A DNA stretch of 64,000 nucleotides, taken from positions 72,200,001 to 72,264,000 of the forward strand of contig JARKIP010000005.1 in assembly GCA_029990175.1 (NCBI GenBank). The letters are read 5' to 3'. This DNA is from Petunia secreta (taxonomy: Eukaryota; Streptophyta; Magnoliopsida; Solanales; Solanaceae). Of this stretch, positions 18,560-30,330 are shown one piece after another. The notes below the pieces were generated by a model, which saw only the letters and a list, made by a program, of their open reading frames with translations, had not been told where the DNA came from and did not search any database. The translations under genes were made by a program, and so were the position numbers. Each line of letters opens with the position of its first letter. Positions within the stretch are counted from its first letter, which is position 1.

Positions 18560-18960
18560 TTTGAATTATTTATTTATTGATTATATTAATATTCAATATT
18601 TATTTATTTAATCTAATTTATTTATTTAGTTAATTAGTTAAATTTTAATCAATTATTTATTTATTTATTTAATCTAATTTATTTAATTTCAATTAATTAT
18701 TCATTTAATCAATTGAATATTTATTTATTTAATTAATTAATCAATCATTATCCATTTACTCCTTTATTTAATTAAAATTGATAAGTATTCATTTATTTAA
18801 TTAAGTTATTTATTTGCTTATTTATTCAATCAATTAATTAATTCCTTTATTATCATCCAATTATTTATCTAATGCGTTTTATTTAATTATCTAACTTCAT
18901 TTAACCTTTATTTATTCTATTAATTAATCAATTGATCATTATTTCATCATCTATTTAATT
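18560..18960 (+). repeat. ATTTATTTAATT low-complexity tract in LTR
   Basis: About 400 bp built from TTATTTATTTAATT-like words; conserved in copy B (about 56680-57090). Confidence 0.7.
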
Positions 18961-19261
18961 AATCTTAAATAGGGTCATCTATTTATCTAAGTATCGGCAT
19001 AATTAAAATCTTATCTTATTCATATTATTACCCTTATATAAAATTAGCCTTATATACTTATTATCCTTAACAAATTCGTGAAAACCGCCGGATTAACCGC
19101 ATTTAGCGGATTTTCGAAAGTGCTCCCGCAAGGGACCTTCTTTCGAATTTAAAAGAACCACTTACCCTAGAATCTCTGATTTTAATTTAATTTTTTTTAA
19201 ATAATTAAAAATAAATTGCACTCATTAGTTAACTTAGGTTCCTAATAATCCTTAAATTAGG

Positions 19262-19271
19262 TGGCGACTCC
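19262..19271 (+). other. Primer-site echo in LTR (copy A)
   Basis: TGGCGACTCC lies about 95 bp before the LTR end. Its first nine bases repeat the start of this family's primer binding site (TGGCGACTC at 57492 in copy B). Copy B has the same echo at 57393-57402. Confidence 0.55.
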
Positions 19272-19363
19272 AAAGAAAACCCTTTGGAATCCCATATTGT
19301 TGAACATTCCACCCGGAACCTATCTTTTCTTAAAGAAAGGGTAATTTTTGGGGTTCAATAACA

Positions 19364-19650
19364 CCATTAATCCGGTGCCATGTAAGGTTAAATGATAACA
19401 AATTGGCCACGTAAGATAAGTATTATACTCAGTAAGTAAAATAGAATGTGTAACTGAATGTCCACGCACCAGTTTCTTCAATGATATCCTTTATATTTTG
19501 CCAGCATCTAAAACTTGAAAACAGGTTCCAAAATAGGTCAGTAAGCAAAACAATTAAGTTTCAATTATAGAGTCAACTAAACAAAGTTAAGCTAGGTAAA
19601 ACAAGGAAACTTCACTAGCCAATCATTGGGAGAACCAGGTACTGGCTCGT
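19364..19650 (-). other. 3' untranslated remnant of copia
   Basis: 287 bp between the RNase H stop and the copy A LTR. No ORF or polypurine tract recognised. Confidence 0.5.
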
Positions 19651-21270
19651 TCAGTGTATCTTGGTCATCCCTAACTCAAGCATGTTCTTTTCAAATTGTA
19701 CCATGTTCAATGCTTTAGTGAAGATATCAGCAATTTGATCCTCAGTCCTGCAAAAATTCATAGTAATTAGGCCTTTTTTAACATCGACTCTTAAAAAGTC
19801 ATGCCTAATATCAATATGCTTTGTTCTCTTGTGCTGGACCGGGTTCTTGGCTATATTGATTGCACTGGTATTATCACAAAATATTGGAACTGGTCCACAC
19901 TTGATTCCAAAGTCCTCCAACTACTGCTTGATCTATAATAGCTATGAACAACACAAAGCAGATGCTACATATTCAGCCTCAGCTGTAGATAATGCCACTA
20001 AATTTTGCTTCTTTGTAGCCCATGAAACTAAACAAGGGCCTAGGAAGTGTGCCATCCCAGAAGTACTTTTCCTATCAACCAAGTGACCAGCATAGTCAGC
20101 ATCAGCATACCCAACTAGATCAAAACTTGCACCTTTTGGGTACCATAAACCAAGATCTTGAGTCCCTTTCAAATATCTCAAGATTCTCTTGACTGCAGTT
20201 AAATGTGGCTCCTTTGGTTTTGACTGGAACCTTGCACACAACCCCACACTATAAACAATGTCTGGACGATTTGCGGTTAAATACAGTAAAGAGCCAATCA
20301 TCCCTCTGTACTTAGTTTCATCAATTGAAGCACCAGCTTCATCCAGATCTATCTTAATTCCAGGAGATATGGGTGTGTTCATATCCTTAGCAGATTTCAT
20401 ATCATACTTCCTTAAAAACTCTTTGATGTATTTCTGCTGATGGATCATTGTGCCCTCCTTAGTTTGCTTGATTTTTAAGCCTTAGAAGAAATTCAGCTCA
20501 CCCATCATACTCATCTCAAATTCACTTCCTATCAGGTCGGCAAACTCCTAGCAAAGGTTCTCATTAGTAGCTCTAAAAATGATATCGTCTACATACAGTT
20601 GAACAATTAGTAGGTCCTTGGCTTTCTTCCTTAAGAACAAAGTATTGTCTGTTTTACCTCTTGTAAAACTATTCTTCAATAAGAACCCAGACAACCTTTT
20701 ATACCAAGCCCTAGGAGCCTGTTTCAATCCATATAGTGCTTTATCAAGTTTATAGACATGATCAGGAAACTCTGTACTTTCAAATCCAGGTGGTTGAACC
20801 ACGTACACCTCTTCATTCAGATAACCATTAAGGAATGCACTCTTCACATCCATCTGGTATAGCTTAAACTCCATGTAAGCTGCAAAGGCAATTAGCATTC
20901 TAGTGGCTTCTATTCTAGCATTAGGTGCAAAGGTTTCATCATAATCGATTCCTTCTTCTTGACTGTAACCTTGAACCACCAATCTTGCCTTGTTCCTTAT
21001 TACTATGCCATGTTCATCCAGCTTGTTTCTAAAGACCCATTTAGTACCAATGATGGACCTGTTCGTTGGTCGAGGGACCAGGTGCCATACCTTACTTCGT
21101 TCAAACTGATGAAGTTCCTCTTGCATAGCAATCACCCAATCTGGAGCCTCAAATGCTTCACGTACATTCTTAGGTTCTATTGACGACAGAAACGCAAAGA
21201 ATGCACAGAAATTGTTTAAAGCTCTTCTAGTAACAACTCTAGTATTCAGATCAGACATGAGGTTCTCCAT
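19651..21270 (-). pseudogene. pol: Copia reverse transcriptase and RNase H (broken)
   Basis: The reverse transcriptase (21270-20548) shows WVFRNKLDEHG, ARLVVQGYSQEEGIDYDETF, YQMDVKSAFLNG, YGLKQAPRAWY and the catalytic YVDD. After a break near 20450-20548, a second piece (20448-19942) holds the connection and RNase H start (DADYAGHLVDRKSTSG, LSTAEAEYVA), and 19920-19651 holds the RNase H end (KHIDIRHDFLR, DIFTKAL). The FAPNARIE segment replaces the usual FAPVARLE. Two frame breaks make it non-functional as read. Confidence 0.88.
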
Positions 21271-21559
21271 TGGATGAGAACTTTAATACTTCCAAGGTTT
21301 AGGTTGAATCTGCTGAGTGATGTTTCCAGGAGGAGCTGAGTCATCTAAGTCCTCTTCATCTTGCTCTTCAGTTCCCCCTGTCTGATTGTCTTCTAGTTCC
21401 CCCTGAGTTTGATCCTTATCACCGTGATTATTTTTGACCCCATTTAGATTCTAAGGTCTTCAGCAGGTTCATCTCTTGCAAGACCAATCTCCCGATCATC
21501 ATCTTCTAGTCTGTTTGCAACAGCTTCAGATTCATCAAATACCACATGCACACTTCCTT

Positions 21560-22815
21560 CTACAGACATGGTCCTCTTGTTGAACACTTTATAAGCTTTA
21601 CTTTGTTAAGATTATCCAAAAAGATGGCTTCATCACTTCTTGCATCAAATTTTCGTAGAGGTTTTTTCCCATTGTTATGCACGAAACATTTGCTCCCAAA
21701 AGCTCTAAGATGTGCAATATTAGGTTTCCTGCCTCTAATCAACTCATAGGGAGTTTTCTCTAATAAAGGACAGATAGAACAACGATTCAGTAGGTAGCAA
21801 GCGGTGTTGACTGCTTCAGCCCAAAAACTATTTGATAGACTGCTTGACAACAGCATAGTTCTAGCCATGTCCTCTAAGGACCTGTTCTTCCTTTCAACTA
21901 CACCATTCTGCTGAGGGGTCGTTGGTGCAAAGAAGTTGTGATCCACACCATGTTTATTACAATATTCTGCAAACTTAGCATTCTCAAACTCTGTTCCATG
22001 GTCGGACCTTATACTTACTAGTTGAAGCCCCAGTTTCTTCTGATTGATTCTGACCCAGTCCTCGAACATATCATATGCTTCATCTTTAGATCTTAGGAAC
22101 ATGGTCCAAGTGTACCTGGAGTAGTCATCAACAATTGCCATTACGAACCTCTTACCTCATCTACTCCTCACCCTCATTGGTCCACACAAGTCCATGTGAA
22201 CCAGCTCAAGTTGTTTAGATGTACTAACCACTTTTTTTGACTTGAATGAAGATCTTACATGTGTCCCCCTTACACATGCATCATAAATCTTGATGTCATT
22301 GAACCTCTTGCTTGGCATTCTATGAACCAGGTCTTTTGACACCAACTTATTCAATTGAGTCAAGCTTGCATGTCCTAATCTCTTGTGCCACAACTGGCTA
22401 TCATTTTCCACCACATTCAGACAAGTCAAATTATTCTCAGGAAGAGAACCTAATGTAGCCTTGTACACATTGTTAGCTAGTTTCCTTCCATTATCACTTC
22501 ACCAGTCTGCAGGTTCTTTACAGTGCAACCTATAGATGTGAAACTCTTTAGATTTCTTCTATCACATAGTTGAGATATACTTAGGAGATTGTGCCTCAAT
22601 CCATCCACACAGAGTACATTGTTAATAGCATGATTAAGGGATCTCCCAACTTTTCCAATACCATCAATTTCACCGCTCTTTCCTCCTCTAAAAGCCACAC
22701 TTACCCCTTGAAATGCTGCGAGTGAGAGAAAGTTTCTTCTATCTCCTGTCATGTGCCTGGAACATCCACTATCAAGAATCCATCTTGGGTTGTTCCATCT
22801 CACTCCAGCCCGCAA
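21560..22815 (-). pseudogene. pol: Copia protease and integrase (broken)
   Basis: The protease start WILDSGCSRHMTGDR lies near 22790. The integrase zinc finger (LWHKRLGHAS...) and ELVHMDLCGPMRV lie at 22468-22157, and the catalytic core (VDDYSRYTW, RSDHGTEFEN, QQNGVVERKNR) at 22141-21560. The finger's second Cys pair is changed (DACVRGTHVRSSF). Internal stops separate the pieces at about 22476 and 22150. 21271-21559 links integrase to RT and has no long ORF. Confidence 0.85.
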
Positions 22816-23172
22816 AAGAAAAGCAAGGGTTAGTAACAGGAACCCAGACTAGCTTGGGTCCCTTTTTGTTATAGAATGGATGAATCAAATCTTTTCTAGC
22901 CCAGTAAGGTAAAACTGATTTTTTATTTCTTTTTATTGCTGCTTTTGCAACACTGCATTCGTTCTTGATATGACAAGTCTTTCCACACAGGAAGCAGAGT
23001 TTGTTGCAAGGAAGTCCTAATTACTATTAGGATTCCAAGAAGGTAAAGGTTTCCTATGTCCTAATCCCGTTTTACCTCTATTATGATTTTCATGCAACCA
23101 ATTCAAAGCTTCAAAAGACTTGTTCCATTTGGTGAGTCTGGTGAGCTCAGAGTTAGCTTTTTCAACTTTTTC

Positions 23173-24144
23173 CTAAACAACCCGGTTCTTCGCAGTTTCC
23201 TGATGTAGAACCTGGTCTTTCTTTTTAAGCTTAGCTTCAAGGTTGATTTGAGCCTCACTAACTCCTTTCTTACCAGACACTTCGTTCAATTTTTTATTTT
23301 CAAGTTCGAGTGTGGAAACTTTCTTTTGCTCACTAAGCACCTGTTCCTTTAATTGACGACCTTCCAATTCAAGGGCTGAGACTTTCTATTTTAGTTCAAA
23401 AACTTGAGCTTCACTAGTAGTTAATTCCTTTTTAAGATCATATTTGGCTTTTTCCAAGTTTTTATTTTTCATTGAAAAATCAGACACAACTGACATTAGT
23501 TGGTCCTTCTCAGAAAGTACTAGTTCCTTCTCAGTCCTTAAATTTTCAATGCCTTCAATTAAAGTCAGAGCTAGCAAATTCAATTCCCTAGGGGAGTATG
23601 TATGAAGTTTAGTTTTTAGTTCATCGAGACTTACCTCAGGTGGATCATCAGTAGAAGGTTCATCATCAAGACACATAAGTGCCAGTGGAAAGTCATCTTC
23701 AGGTTCTTTTTCTTCTTCATCACTTTCGCTTTCAGAAGGTCCCCATGTTGGACAATGTTTAATAACATGGTCCCTTTCGCCACACTTGAAACATCCTGAG
23801 TAATTCAGATTCTCTACCGTGCTATTCTCAACAGGAATGACCTTGATTGGACTCTCTTCTGACTTTGTTGTTTCTTCATTGTATACACAGTCTAGCATAT
23901 CCCAGATTTTCTTTGCAGTGGAGCACTTGAGAATACGTGAACATTTATTAAATCCTAATCCACACTGAAGAATCTTCATAGCTTCAGCATTCATCTGAAG
24001 TAGTTTGAAGTCCCTTTCATTAAATTCTTCTTCTACAGGATTTTGAACTTTGTTCCCTGATGTATCAATCTTCGTGGGAATCAAAGGACCATTCTGTGTA
24101 ATCCTCCATAACTGATAATTTTTTAACTGTTGAAAGGTTTCCAT
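23173..24144 (-). pseudogene. gag: Copia gag with coiled-coil tail (broken)
   Basis: Starts METFQQLKNYQLW at 24144. The N-terminal capsid part (WDMLDCVYNEETTKSEES) appears to have an internal deletion before the CCHC knuckle CFKCGERDHVIKHC. An acidic stretch (SESESDEEEKEPEDDF) and a long heptad-type coiled coil (23386-23560, continuing 23367-23173 after one stop) follow. A long coiled-coil gag extension is typical of SIRE-type elements. 22816-23172 is the gag-protease linker with no open frame. Confidence 0.8.
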
Positions 24145-24273
24145 CCTAAACTTCTAGAATTTGCAGTGTTGACCATTGAACTGCGGAGGCTTGCTGATAG
24201 AATGTCCTTCGGGCATGAATGGTGGTGCACTCATTGTTCAGATCCTTCTCAAAATGTTAATCTTTATTCGAGA

Positions 24274-24291
24274 GAACCTGCTCTAATACCA
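24274..24291 (-). promoter_or_regulatory. Primer binding site (tRNA-iMet, one mismatch)
   Basis: The - strand reads TGGTATTAGAGCAGG two bases after the LTR end. One difference from the exact initiator-Met complement. Confidence 0.85.
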
Positions 24292-24293
24292 CT

Positions 24294-25212
24294 TGTTGCA
24301 CTTGGTGCAGTGTCCTTACTCGATTTTTAAATCCTAAAACTTGCTTTTAACTTTTATCGCCTAACTTACAAAGAACCAGGTTCGTTGCAAGTTTCACCTA
24401 TCTTTGAAACTTAAACACAATGCGGAAACATAAATAACACAGAGATTTTTTACGTGGAAAAATCCTTGCTCAAGGGATAAAAAGCCACGACCCAAACTCT
24501 TGGGATTTCAACTCTTCCACTAAAGGAAAACTCGAGCAAGTTTTAGACTACAACGTAATGTAATCAAGGAACTAGAACTCCCTAGTACCTAGAACCTCCC
24601 AATCCACACGTTAGCTTGTAAGGTTTCCTCTACTTCACCAAAAGAGTAACCTCTACTATATGCTTCTAAACAATCTGATAGATCACAACTCGATAGCCAA
24701 TAACAAAAACTAAAACAACAGACTTAACTATGAAACTGCTCTTTCGTAAGGTTCTGCTGCTCAGCCTTTGTTCTTGCACACAAAGCCTCTCACGATCTGA
24801 TTGTTCTTGATTTGCTCTGTTGAGATGTCTTTTGTGCGTAATGATTCTGGCCAAATTAACTTGTATATATAGGAGTTTGACTTAGCCGAATCCAACTAAG
24901 TTTAGAACTCCTTTTCCAATTTGGAATTCGTTTCAAACAAGGTTTGCCCATATTGCCTTATTTAAAACTTAAGTTAATTAGCCTTAGTTTTCAATCCTTT
25001 TTCGTTTAGGAATCGCGTCTCTTTTCTGCACTGCTTTTCACTTCTTCTTTTCCCGGTAGGATTGGAACTTTGACTCAAGCTGTTCTTTTTCTCCTTCTTC
25101 AACTCTAACTCGATTAACCCATTTAACAGCTTAGTCTTCTTACTTCAACTGTGAACCTTTTCATGGTCCACTTAGCACCAGGTCCTTTGTCGTCTTCAAA
25201 CTCATCCTTCAA
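24294..25212 (-). repeat. 5' LTR of copia (right end approximate)
   Basis: Begins TGTTGCAC next to the primer site. A TATA-like CTATATATACAAG (- strand) lies at 24861-24874. The far end is placed at a CAACA near 25204-25212 only because it mirrors TGTTG; no second LTR is available to confirm it. Confidence 0.55.
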
Positions 25213-25920
25213 CAACGGACGAAAATAGAAGTAAAAGAACGAGATTTCAATATATGCCAGTGAGTACAAATTTTGACAGAGTTTCTGTATGTGTTTCTGA
25301 ATCACTACAATATGAAAACTGAGGCTATTTGTAGAAGAAATAGTTCTAGCCCACATTCTCCTTAATTACCCATCTTCAGGCCCACATTCAGCATTCTCGA
25401 TAGTGGAGTTAGTGGATTGAAGTGGTGGGCGATTATGCCGCTGGAACCGGGGTATTTCACCGAGGTCCAAGTTCACAATCTCGGTGATACTGTCTCGCTA
25501 TTCGGTTGCGGGGAATCTGCACCGAACTGTAGCTTGAGATTCACCTTCGGTGATGGGCTTTGAGCTCCATCCTCGGTGATTTTATCATTTGCTCCAATCT
25601 TCATCCCTCGGAGCGTAGGTTCAATTGACCTGGGTTTGTTCCACCGAAGTGCTATCCGAGCACACCGAATTTTACCCAATACAGATAGTCCCCCCACCCA
25701 TCGGATGAGTGTCAGAGTCACAGAGGGGTGGAGCGAATTTAAGCGGGAAGGCGACGTGGCTCATCCCTATCCAAGGATTTCAAAACGTCGGAAGTCTTTT
25801 CAGATTACCGTTCTGCATTACGTGGTGACCGTTCATTGGCCACCGAACAGTCACGCTGAATTATTTGCATTTCCAATGTTCCAAGTCATCATTGCTTCTC
25901 CACTTGCATTTGCTCACCCC

Positions 25921-25928
25921 TATAAATA
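25921..25928 (+). promoter_or_regulatory. TATA box for the antisense gene
   Basis: TATAAATA in CCCCTATAAATACC, about 150 bp upstream of the ATG at 26082, followed by an A/T/C-rich leader. It is on the strand opposite to the gag-pol of the same element. Confidence 0.6.
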
Positions 25929-26081
25929 CCTCTTATTTTGAGTCTTCTTCTTCTCCATTTTACAATATCAACAGTAGTGAAAAAGAGAAATTTGCCATCA
26001 ACAACAATTTCGTTCCATCCCATTTTGAGTTTAATCCTTCCATTTTTTTAGCAAGCTCCTCCTTCAAGCTTTTTTTTCACC

Positions 26082-28570
26082 ATGTCTGCTACAAATTCTG
26101 GCGCAGGTTCCAGTTACTCATGCGACAAAGCCTCACGCCTTGCTGCCATGATAGCCAGCAGTGACTTTATCACCATCGTGTCGGCACTGCAAGTTGTCGA
26201 GGCAAAGGGTGGTGGGGAGGCGGCATCTTTGGCTGGTGGCTCTAGGCGGCGCAAGGCGAGGGCAGGGCACGACTGAGTGGAAGTCAGCGTCGATGCTGGC
26301 GTTGGCGTTGGTGGTGACGACCACGCTAGTGACAAGGATGACGTCGAAGGCTTCGACGTCATCAGTGTTAAAGAAGTAAGTGGCCCAAGAGGCGATGCTG
26401 AGGTCAACAAAGAGGGGTCAAAGACCGAAGCTGTTGCCTAAAAAAAATCTAGGTAGAAAATTCCTATCGACGTGGAGATAGAACCTCGGTTGGTTATCCC
26501 TTCGGATTTCAATAATGACAAGGACCTTAAGGTTCAAACTCAGTTTGATGTCCAACGAGATAAAAAGAGGAACATAGAAGTGCACGTCACCCCGAGTGTG
26601 ATAACCGAAGATTTGATTGAAACTGTTCGGGCGGACTATCGTTGGGGGCCCGAGGTGGAGATAAGGATTCCAGCCTCGGACGTGGCTGCTTCCACCCACG
26701 TCCCAGGGTACTCTTCGATTTTTACATACCCTTTTGCCGTAGGCTTTGGTCTACCTTTTCACCCTATAATCGACACGTTTTGTCGATCTTATAATTTGTG
26801 CTTGGCTCAGTTGGGCCCCAGAGTTTGGAGAGTTGTGCAGGCCCTCGAGTATTTTAAGTCGATTAGCTGGATTGCATTTCACCTTCCAGCATTTGATTTC
26901 TCTCTATTATCCATATTTCCACAAAGCTGGGGTTGTGGCTTTCTTGCCCCGTGGATCTTACGCCATCTTAAGCAAGAGTGAGGATCGCGGTGACCGAGGT
27001 TGGTGTCACTGTTATGTGCTCATCCAAACGAGGCTATTATCAGTCAACCCCAGTTTCCCCGAAGAATGGAATGCTCAGCATAAGTATTCTCGTCCTTGTT
27101 TCATTCTTCGGTCATCGTAACTTGTTCTTACCTATTTTCTTACTTGATATATAGCCAACAAGGTCCCAGTTAACCTGCAGGAGAAGTTACTCGAGTGGGT
27201 TGCCGAGGTGATGGCATCTTTCTGGGTCGGTTTACGTATATTCCAACTTCTATTTCCTCTCATATTTACGAGCTTGCTTCTCTTCCTTCCCCAGGCTCAA
27301 AGAGGAAGAGAGCTGTGTCGAAGAGGGCCACTAAGGCGAAAGGACCTCAGATTGAGGAGACTGCTACCCCCGCTTCCGAGGCAGTAACTGAAAGACACCG
27401 GGGCCACATTGACGAGCCTAGTGATGAAGAGACTCATGGCATTGCTCCCGAGGTAGCTTCGGAACCAGTCCCCGAGGCCCCTAAAGAAACCGAGGTGCTA
27501 ACTGTCGAGGAGTCTGATGAAGAAGCCGCCAACCGGAAAGGCAAAGCCATGGTGAAGGAGGGCATGATTGAGAACATGGTCAAAGCTTCTCGAGCCTCTG
27601 TTCAAGCTTTGGATGCTACCCCTCGGGCTTTGGATATTTCTCCTGAATCCAATCTGTTGGATGCTACCAAAGAGGATATCGTCACCATCGACATTTTTCT
27701 CGGATCCACTAAGACTCGTGCTCTTAGCAAGCTTAGCCCTATGAGTCTGATAAGTGTTTCAGCTACCTCTGTCCTCCGCGTAAATTTCTCCGCATTCCTG
27801 CTCGTATATTTTATCATCTCCTCATATCTGATGCTAAAATTTTTTGACCTTGTGTAGAGTTTGGTCCTCGAGTTAAAGGCTGTCTATTTAGAGAGCGAAC
27901 GAGCTAAGCAAGTTCAAGCGGCGACAGCTACTTGGGGAGAGGATCGCCGAACTGAAGGCCCGATTCTTCGCTTTGAATAAGGACGTGGGGTGTGCTAATG
28001 AGGCTGCAGCTAGAGCCGAAGCAGAATTTGCAGGGAGTTTGGGATTCTGCTGAGGTGAGGGTTCAGGCCTTGACAAATGAGTTCATGAGTGAGCGCTCGA
28101 GGTTGAGTTTGGAGGCTGAACGGCACGAGGCTGAAATTTTTCGCACCAAAGCTGAAGTGCTGGAGGTGGGCGAAAGGTACCATGGCAAGTTAGAGGAGTA
28201 TAATGCCAAACTCAATGGGTTGCAAAGCCAGGTAGGTAAGGTGCCTGCTCTTCGGGGCAAAATTTCAGAACTTTAGGAGAAGATTGCTGGTCTTAACCAT
28301 CGTGCCGAGGTTAAAGCTACGAGAGCTAAATTCGAGGAAGCGTGGGCTGTAGTTAAGACCAGGCTCGACACCTTAGAAGAAGTCAAGGCTGGGAGAATAG
28401 TCCTCGACGAGGAGATTGTCAAAGAGCAGGAAGACGCCGCCGAGGCTCAAAAGATTGTGGATGAGCTTCCATCGAGCGAGGGCTCGGATGACGGCGAATC
28501 TGAAGAGGATGAAGAGGGTGAGGAGAATGCCGAGGAGGATGATGAAGGTGCCGAAGAGGGGAACCCTTAG
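26082..28570 (+). pseudogene. Antisense ORF of Tat-type element (gypsy-type transposase-like domain), spliced, broken
   Basis: A multi-part gene on the + strand. The N-terminus MSATNSGAGSSYS starts at 26082. The same frame runs to 26981 with stops at 26274 and near 26440. A domain resembling the Pfam family called putative gypsy-type transposon (PF04195) spans about 26690-27075 (TYPFAVGFGLPFHPI, then FHKAGVVAFLPRGS after a frameshift near 26870). Three intron-like gaps have GT...AG ends: about 27084-27154, 27236-27294 and 27780-27857. The rest encodes a Glu-rich linker, a long coiled coil (28040-28450) and a very acidic tail ending at 28570. Function of this family is not known; it is not a proven transposase. 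Confidence 0.68.
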
Positions 28571-28639
28571 GGGAGGGCAGTCTCAATCTTGACTTGTTCT
28601 TCATGCTTGTTTATCCTTTGTGATTTCTGTTTTTATTTA

Positions 28640-28683
28640 GGCCTTTGGGCCCTTTGATATGTACACATTGGACCTTCGGGTCC
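28640..28683 (+). other. Paired hairpins in the 3' region of the antisense gene
   Basis: GGCC-TTTG-GGCC (28640-28651) and GGACC-TTCG-GGTCC (28670-28683). The second is a perfect 5-bp stem closed on a UUCG tetraloop in RNA. They lie 70-110 bp after the stop codon and may be 3'-end or stability elements (inference). Confidence 0.5.
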
Positions 28684-28689
28684 TTTTTT

Positions 28690-29349
28690 ATGTAGATGAA
28701 TTTGTAGCCTTCAGGTTTTAATGAATGAATCTACATTTTATGCTTTAAGTGTTAGCTTTTGTTTTGCCTTTTGAGGATTTTTGAGCCGAACACTTAGAGT
28801 AATTTGTTTGCAAGATTTAATCGCGTAAAATCGATGCTAGCTTGGAACGACGTCTCGTCCCGAACCGACACAAATTAACAACAATTCGATGATAATCGTA
28901 GAAATAAAGAGACTTTGGATCAAGTTCATTTCATTGATGATATCAGTTGAGTCCCGAAGGTCTTTACATAGGGCCTAGCTTAAACAAGGCTTAGGCGCAA
29001 AAACAAATTTAGGAAACGTCACTACTGGAAGAAAATACATAGCGCTAATCTACTCTTCGGACGTTAGTCCCTGAGTGCTGAATAGACAGGCTTCGGCAGG
29101 AGAGGTTCAGTGCCGACCTCGATTGCACCCCGCCTCTCACTCCCCCCAGTATTCAGGTGTGAATCTTGATGAAGATCCGAGCACTGGAGATCGTCTTATC
29201 CACTTCCTAAAAGGGTCAAGCAAAAAAAATGAGGAGTAAGTTAAATATTTTGACCAAAGCCTTTGGATCATTTTTCGGCTCGAGGCTGTAGGTAAATGTG
29301 AAATGATCAAGGAATGTGCACCCTGATGTTAAACGTAACACCGCTTTAA
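28690..29349. other. Non-coding gap between convergent genes
   Basis: About 660 bp between the end of the + strand antisense gene and the end of the - strand integrase. I see no gene in it. Confidence 0.5.
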
Positions 29350-30330
29350 ATTGGAGATGTTCCAATTTAAGGGCTCGGGTTTGCCTCGTAAGTCTTCGAT
29401 CTGATAATATCCCTTTCCCACAATTGCTCTAACTTTGTAAGGCCCTTCCCAATTTGCTATGAGTTTCCCCCAATCTTTTCCTTCGTTGATTGATTTGAAG
29501 CCTTTAACACATAATCACCAACTTTAAAATCCCTTAGTTTGGCCTTCCTGTTGAGATATGCCTCCATTTGCCTTTTTTGTGCTGCTAACCGTACGAAGGC
29601 TAGCTCTCTTTTCTCCTCGAGCAAGTCTAACTCTATGCGCATGCTTGTTGATTGGCATCTTCGGTGGTGTGGGCGTACGGAAGACTTGGTTCGCCCACTT
29701 CCACGAGGATAAGTGAATCCATGTCATAAGCAAGGGAAAATGGGGTTTCACCGGTGCTGTTCTTCTCCGTTATTCGCATTGCCCACAACACCCCTGGTAA
29801 CTCTTCGGGCCAAGGACCTTTTTTCTCATCAAACCTCTTCTTGAGATTTTCAACTATTAATCTGTTCGAGGATTCGGCTTGCCCATTGGCACTTGGATGG
29901 TAAGGAGTCGATACTATTCTTTTTATTCCCCACTACTTAAGGAAATCAGTGATAGCTGCCCCATGAATTGTGGACCATTGTCACAAGTGATCTCCTTTGG
30001 GATACCGAACTTGTAGATGATGTTCTTCTTGATAAAGTCGATTACCTCTTTCTGTCTAACCTCTGTGAAAGCTCCTACTTCTACCCACTTTGTGAAGTAA
30101 TCGGTCAAGAAAAGAATAAACTGAACACCTCATTTTCCCTTCGGTAAGGGGCCAATGATATCCATTCCCTACTTCATGAAGGGCCACGGTGACACGTCCA
30201 AATGTAAAGGTTCAGCTTGCTGATAAATCATTCGGGCGTGGTGCTGACACTTATTGCATTTTTTCACGAAAGCCTTCGTGTCTGCGCTGATGGTGGGCCA
30301 ATAATACCCAGCTCGAAGTAATTTGCGCAC
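29350..30330 (-). pseudogene. pol: Integrase of Tat-type element (broken)
   Basis: Pieces in several frames: a remnant of the zinc finger with CNKCQHHAR near 30240, GMDIIGPLPKGK near 30160, TDYFTKWVEV...CDNGPQF (30108-29923, second catalytic Asp), and the C-terminal module with VGDYVLKA and NWEGPYKV near 29540-29430. The catalytic Glu region is degraded. It is the 3' end of the - strand polyprotein. Confidence 0.78.

Larger units (their letters stand above)
1..19363 (+). mobile_element. Giant gag-only LTR retrotransposon, copy A (5' part outside window)
   Basis: This is the internal region (1-7288) and 3' LTR (7289-19363) of a large Ty3/gypsy-type element related to the Ogre/Tat lineage. The 3' LTR is interrupted by a CRM-like insertion. 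A second copy at 53038-64000 is collinear with it (offset about 58 kb), and that copy defines the 4451-bp LTR and the primer binding site that lie upstream of this window for copy A. The only protein-coding potential is gag; 3.6 kb of non-coding sequence follows it, up to the polypurine tract, with no protease, reverse transcriptase or integrase. This matches the known plant category of gag-only terminal-repeat elements (TR-GAG). It must borrow pol from a relative to move. Lineage assignment rests on gag motifs and the tRNA-Arg-type primer site in copy B. Confidence 0.85.
15162..19363 (+). repeat. 3' LTR of copy A, remainder (about 4.2 kb)
   Basis: Continues the LTR after the CRM insertion. 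It aligns by eye to 53080-57488: GATCGATCC/GATTCGATCC...CGGG(T/C)ATTTT, GGGGGGTTCGGATTTTTT, a TCG-rich block (15953-16030), a long G/T-rich block, a near-identical last 1.2 kb, and an end near GGGGTTCAATAACA (copy B: GGGGTTCAACA). A TATA-like CATATATACAATACA at 15352-15366 is conserved in copy B. AAAG/GTAATA at 16031-16040 is a candidate 5' splice donor. The exact 3' end (19357-19363) is uncertain because of an apparent small insertion. Confidence 0.82.
19364..25212 (-). mobile_element. Ty1/copia element, SIRE-like, decayed, lacking its 3' LTR here
   Basis: A - strand copia with gag, protease, integrase, reverse transcriptase and RNase H in copia order, a primer site (24274-24291) and a 5' LTR (24294-about 25212). 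The 3' end stops at 19363 where the copy A LTR ends, about 290 bp past the RNase H end, and no second LTR is present. Insertion of copy A into this element would put the missing LTR left of the window. The long coiled-coil tail after the gag zinc knuckle suggests the SIRE/Maximus lineage. Coding frames carry several stops and frameshifts. Confidence 0.82.

Noticed and set aside
26114..26410. 98-codon Ser/Thr/Pro-rich ORF on the - strand
   Set aside because: Shadow of the + strand antisense gene in a GC-rich stretch; no motif.
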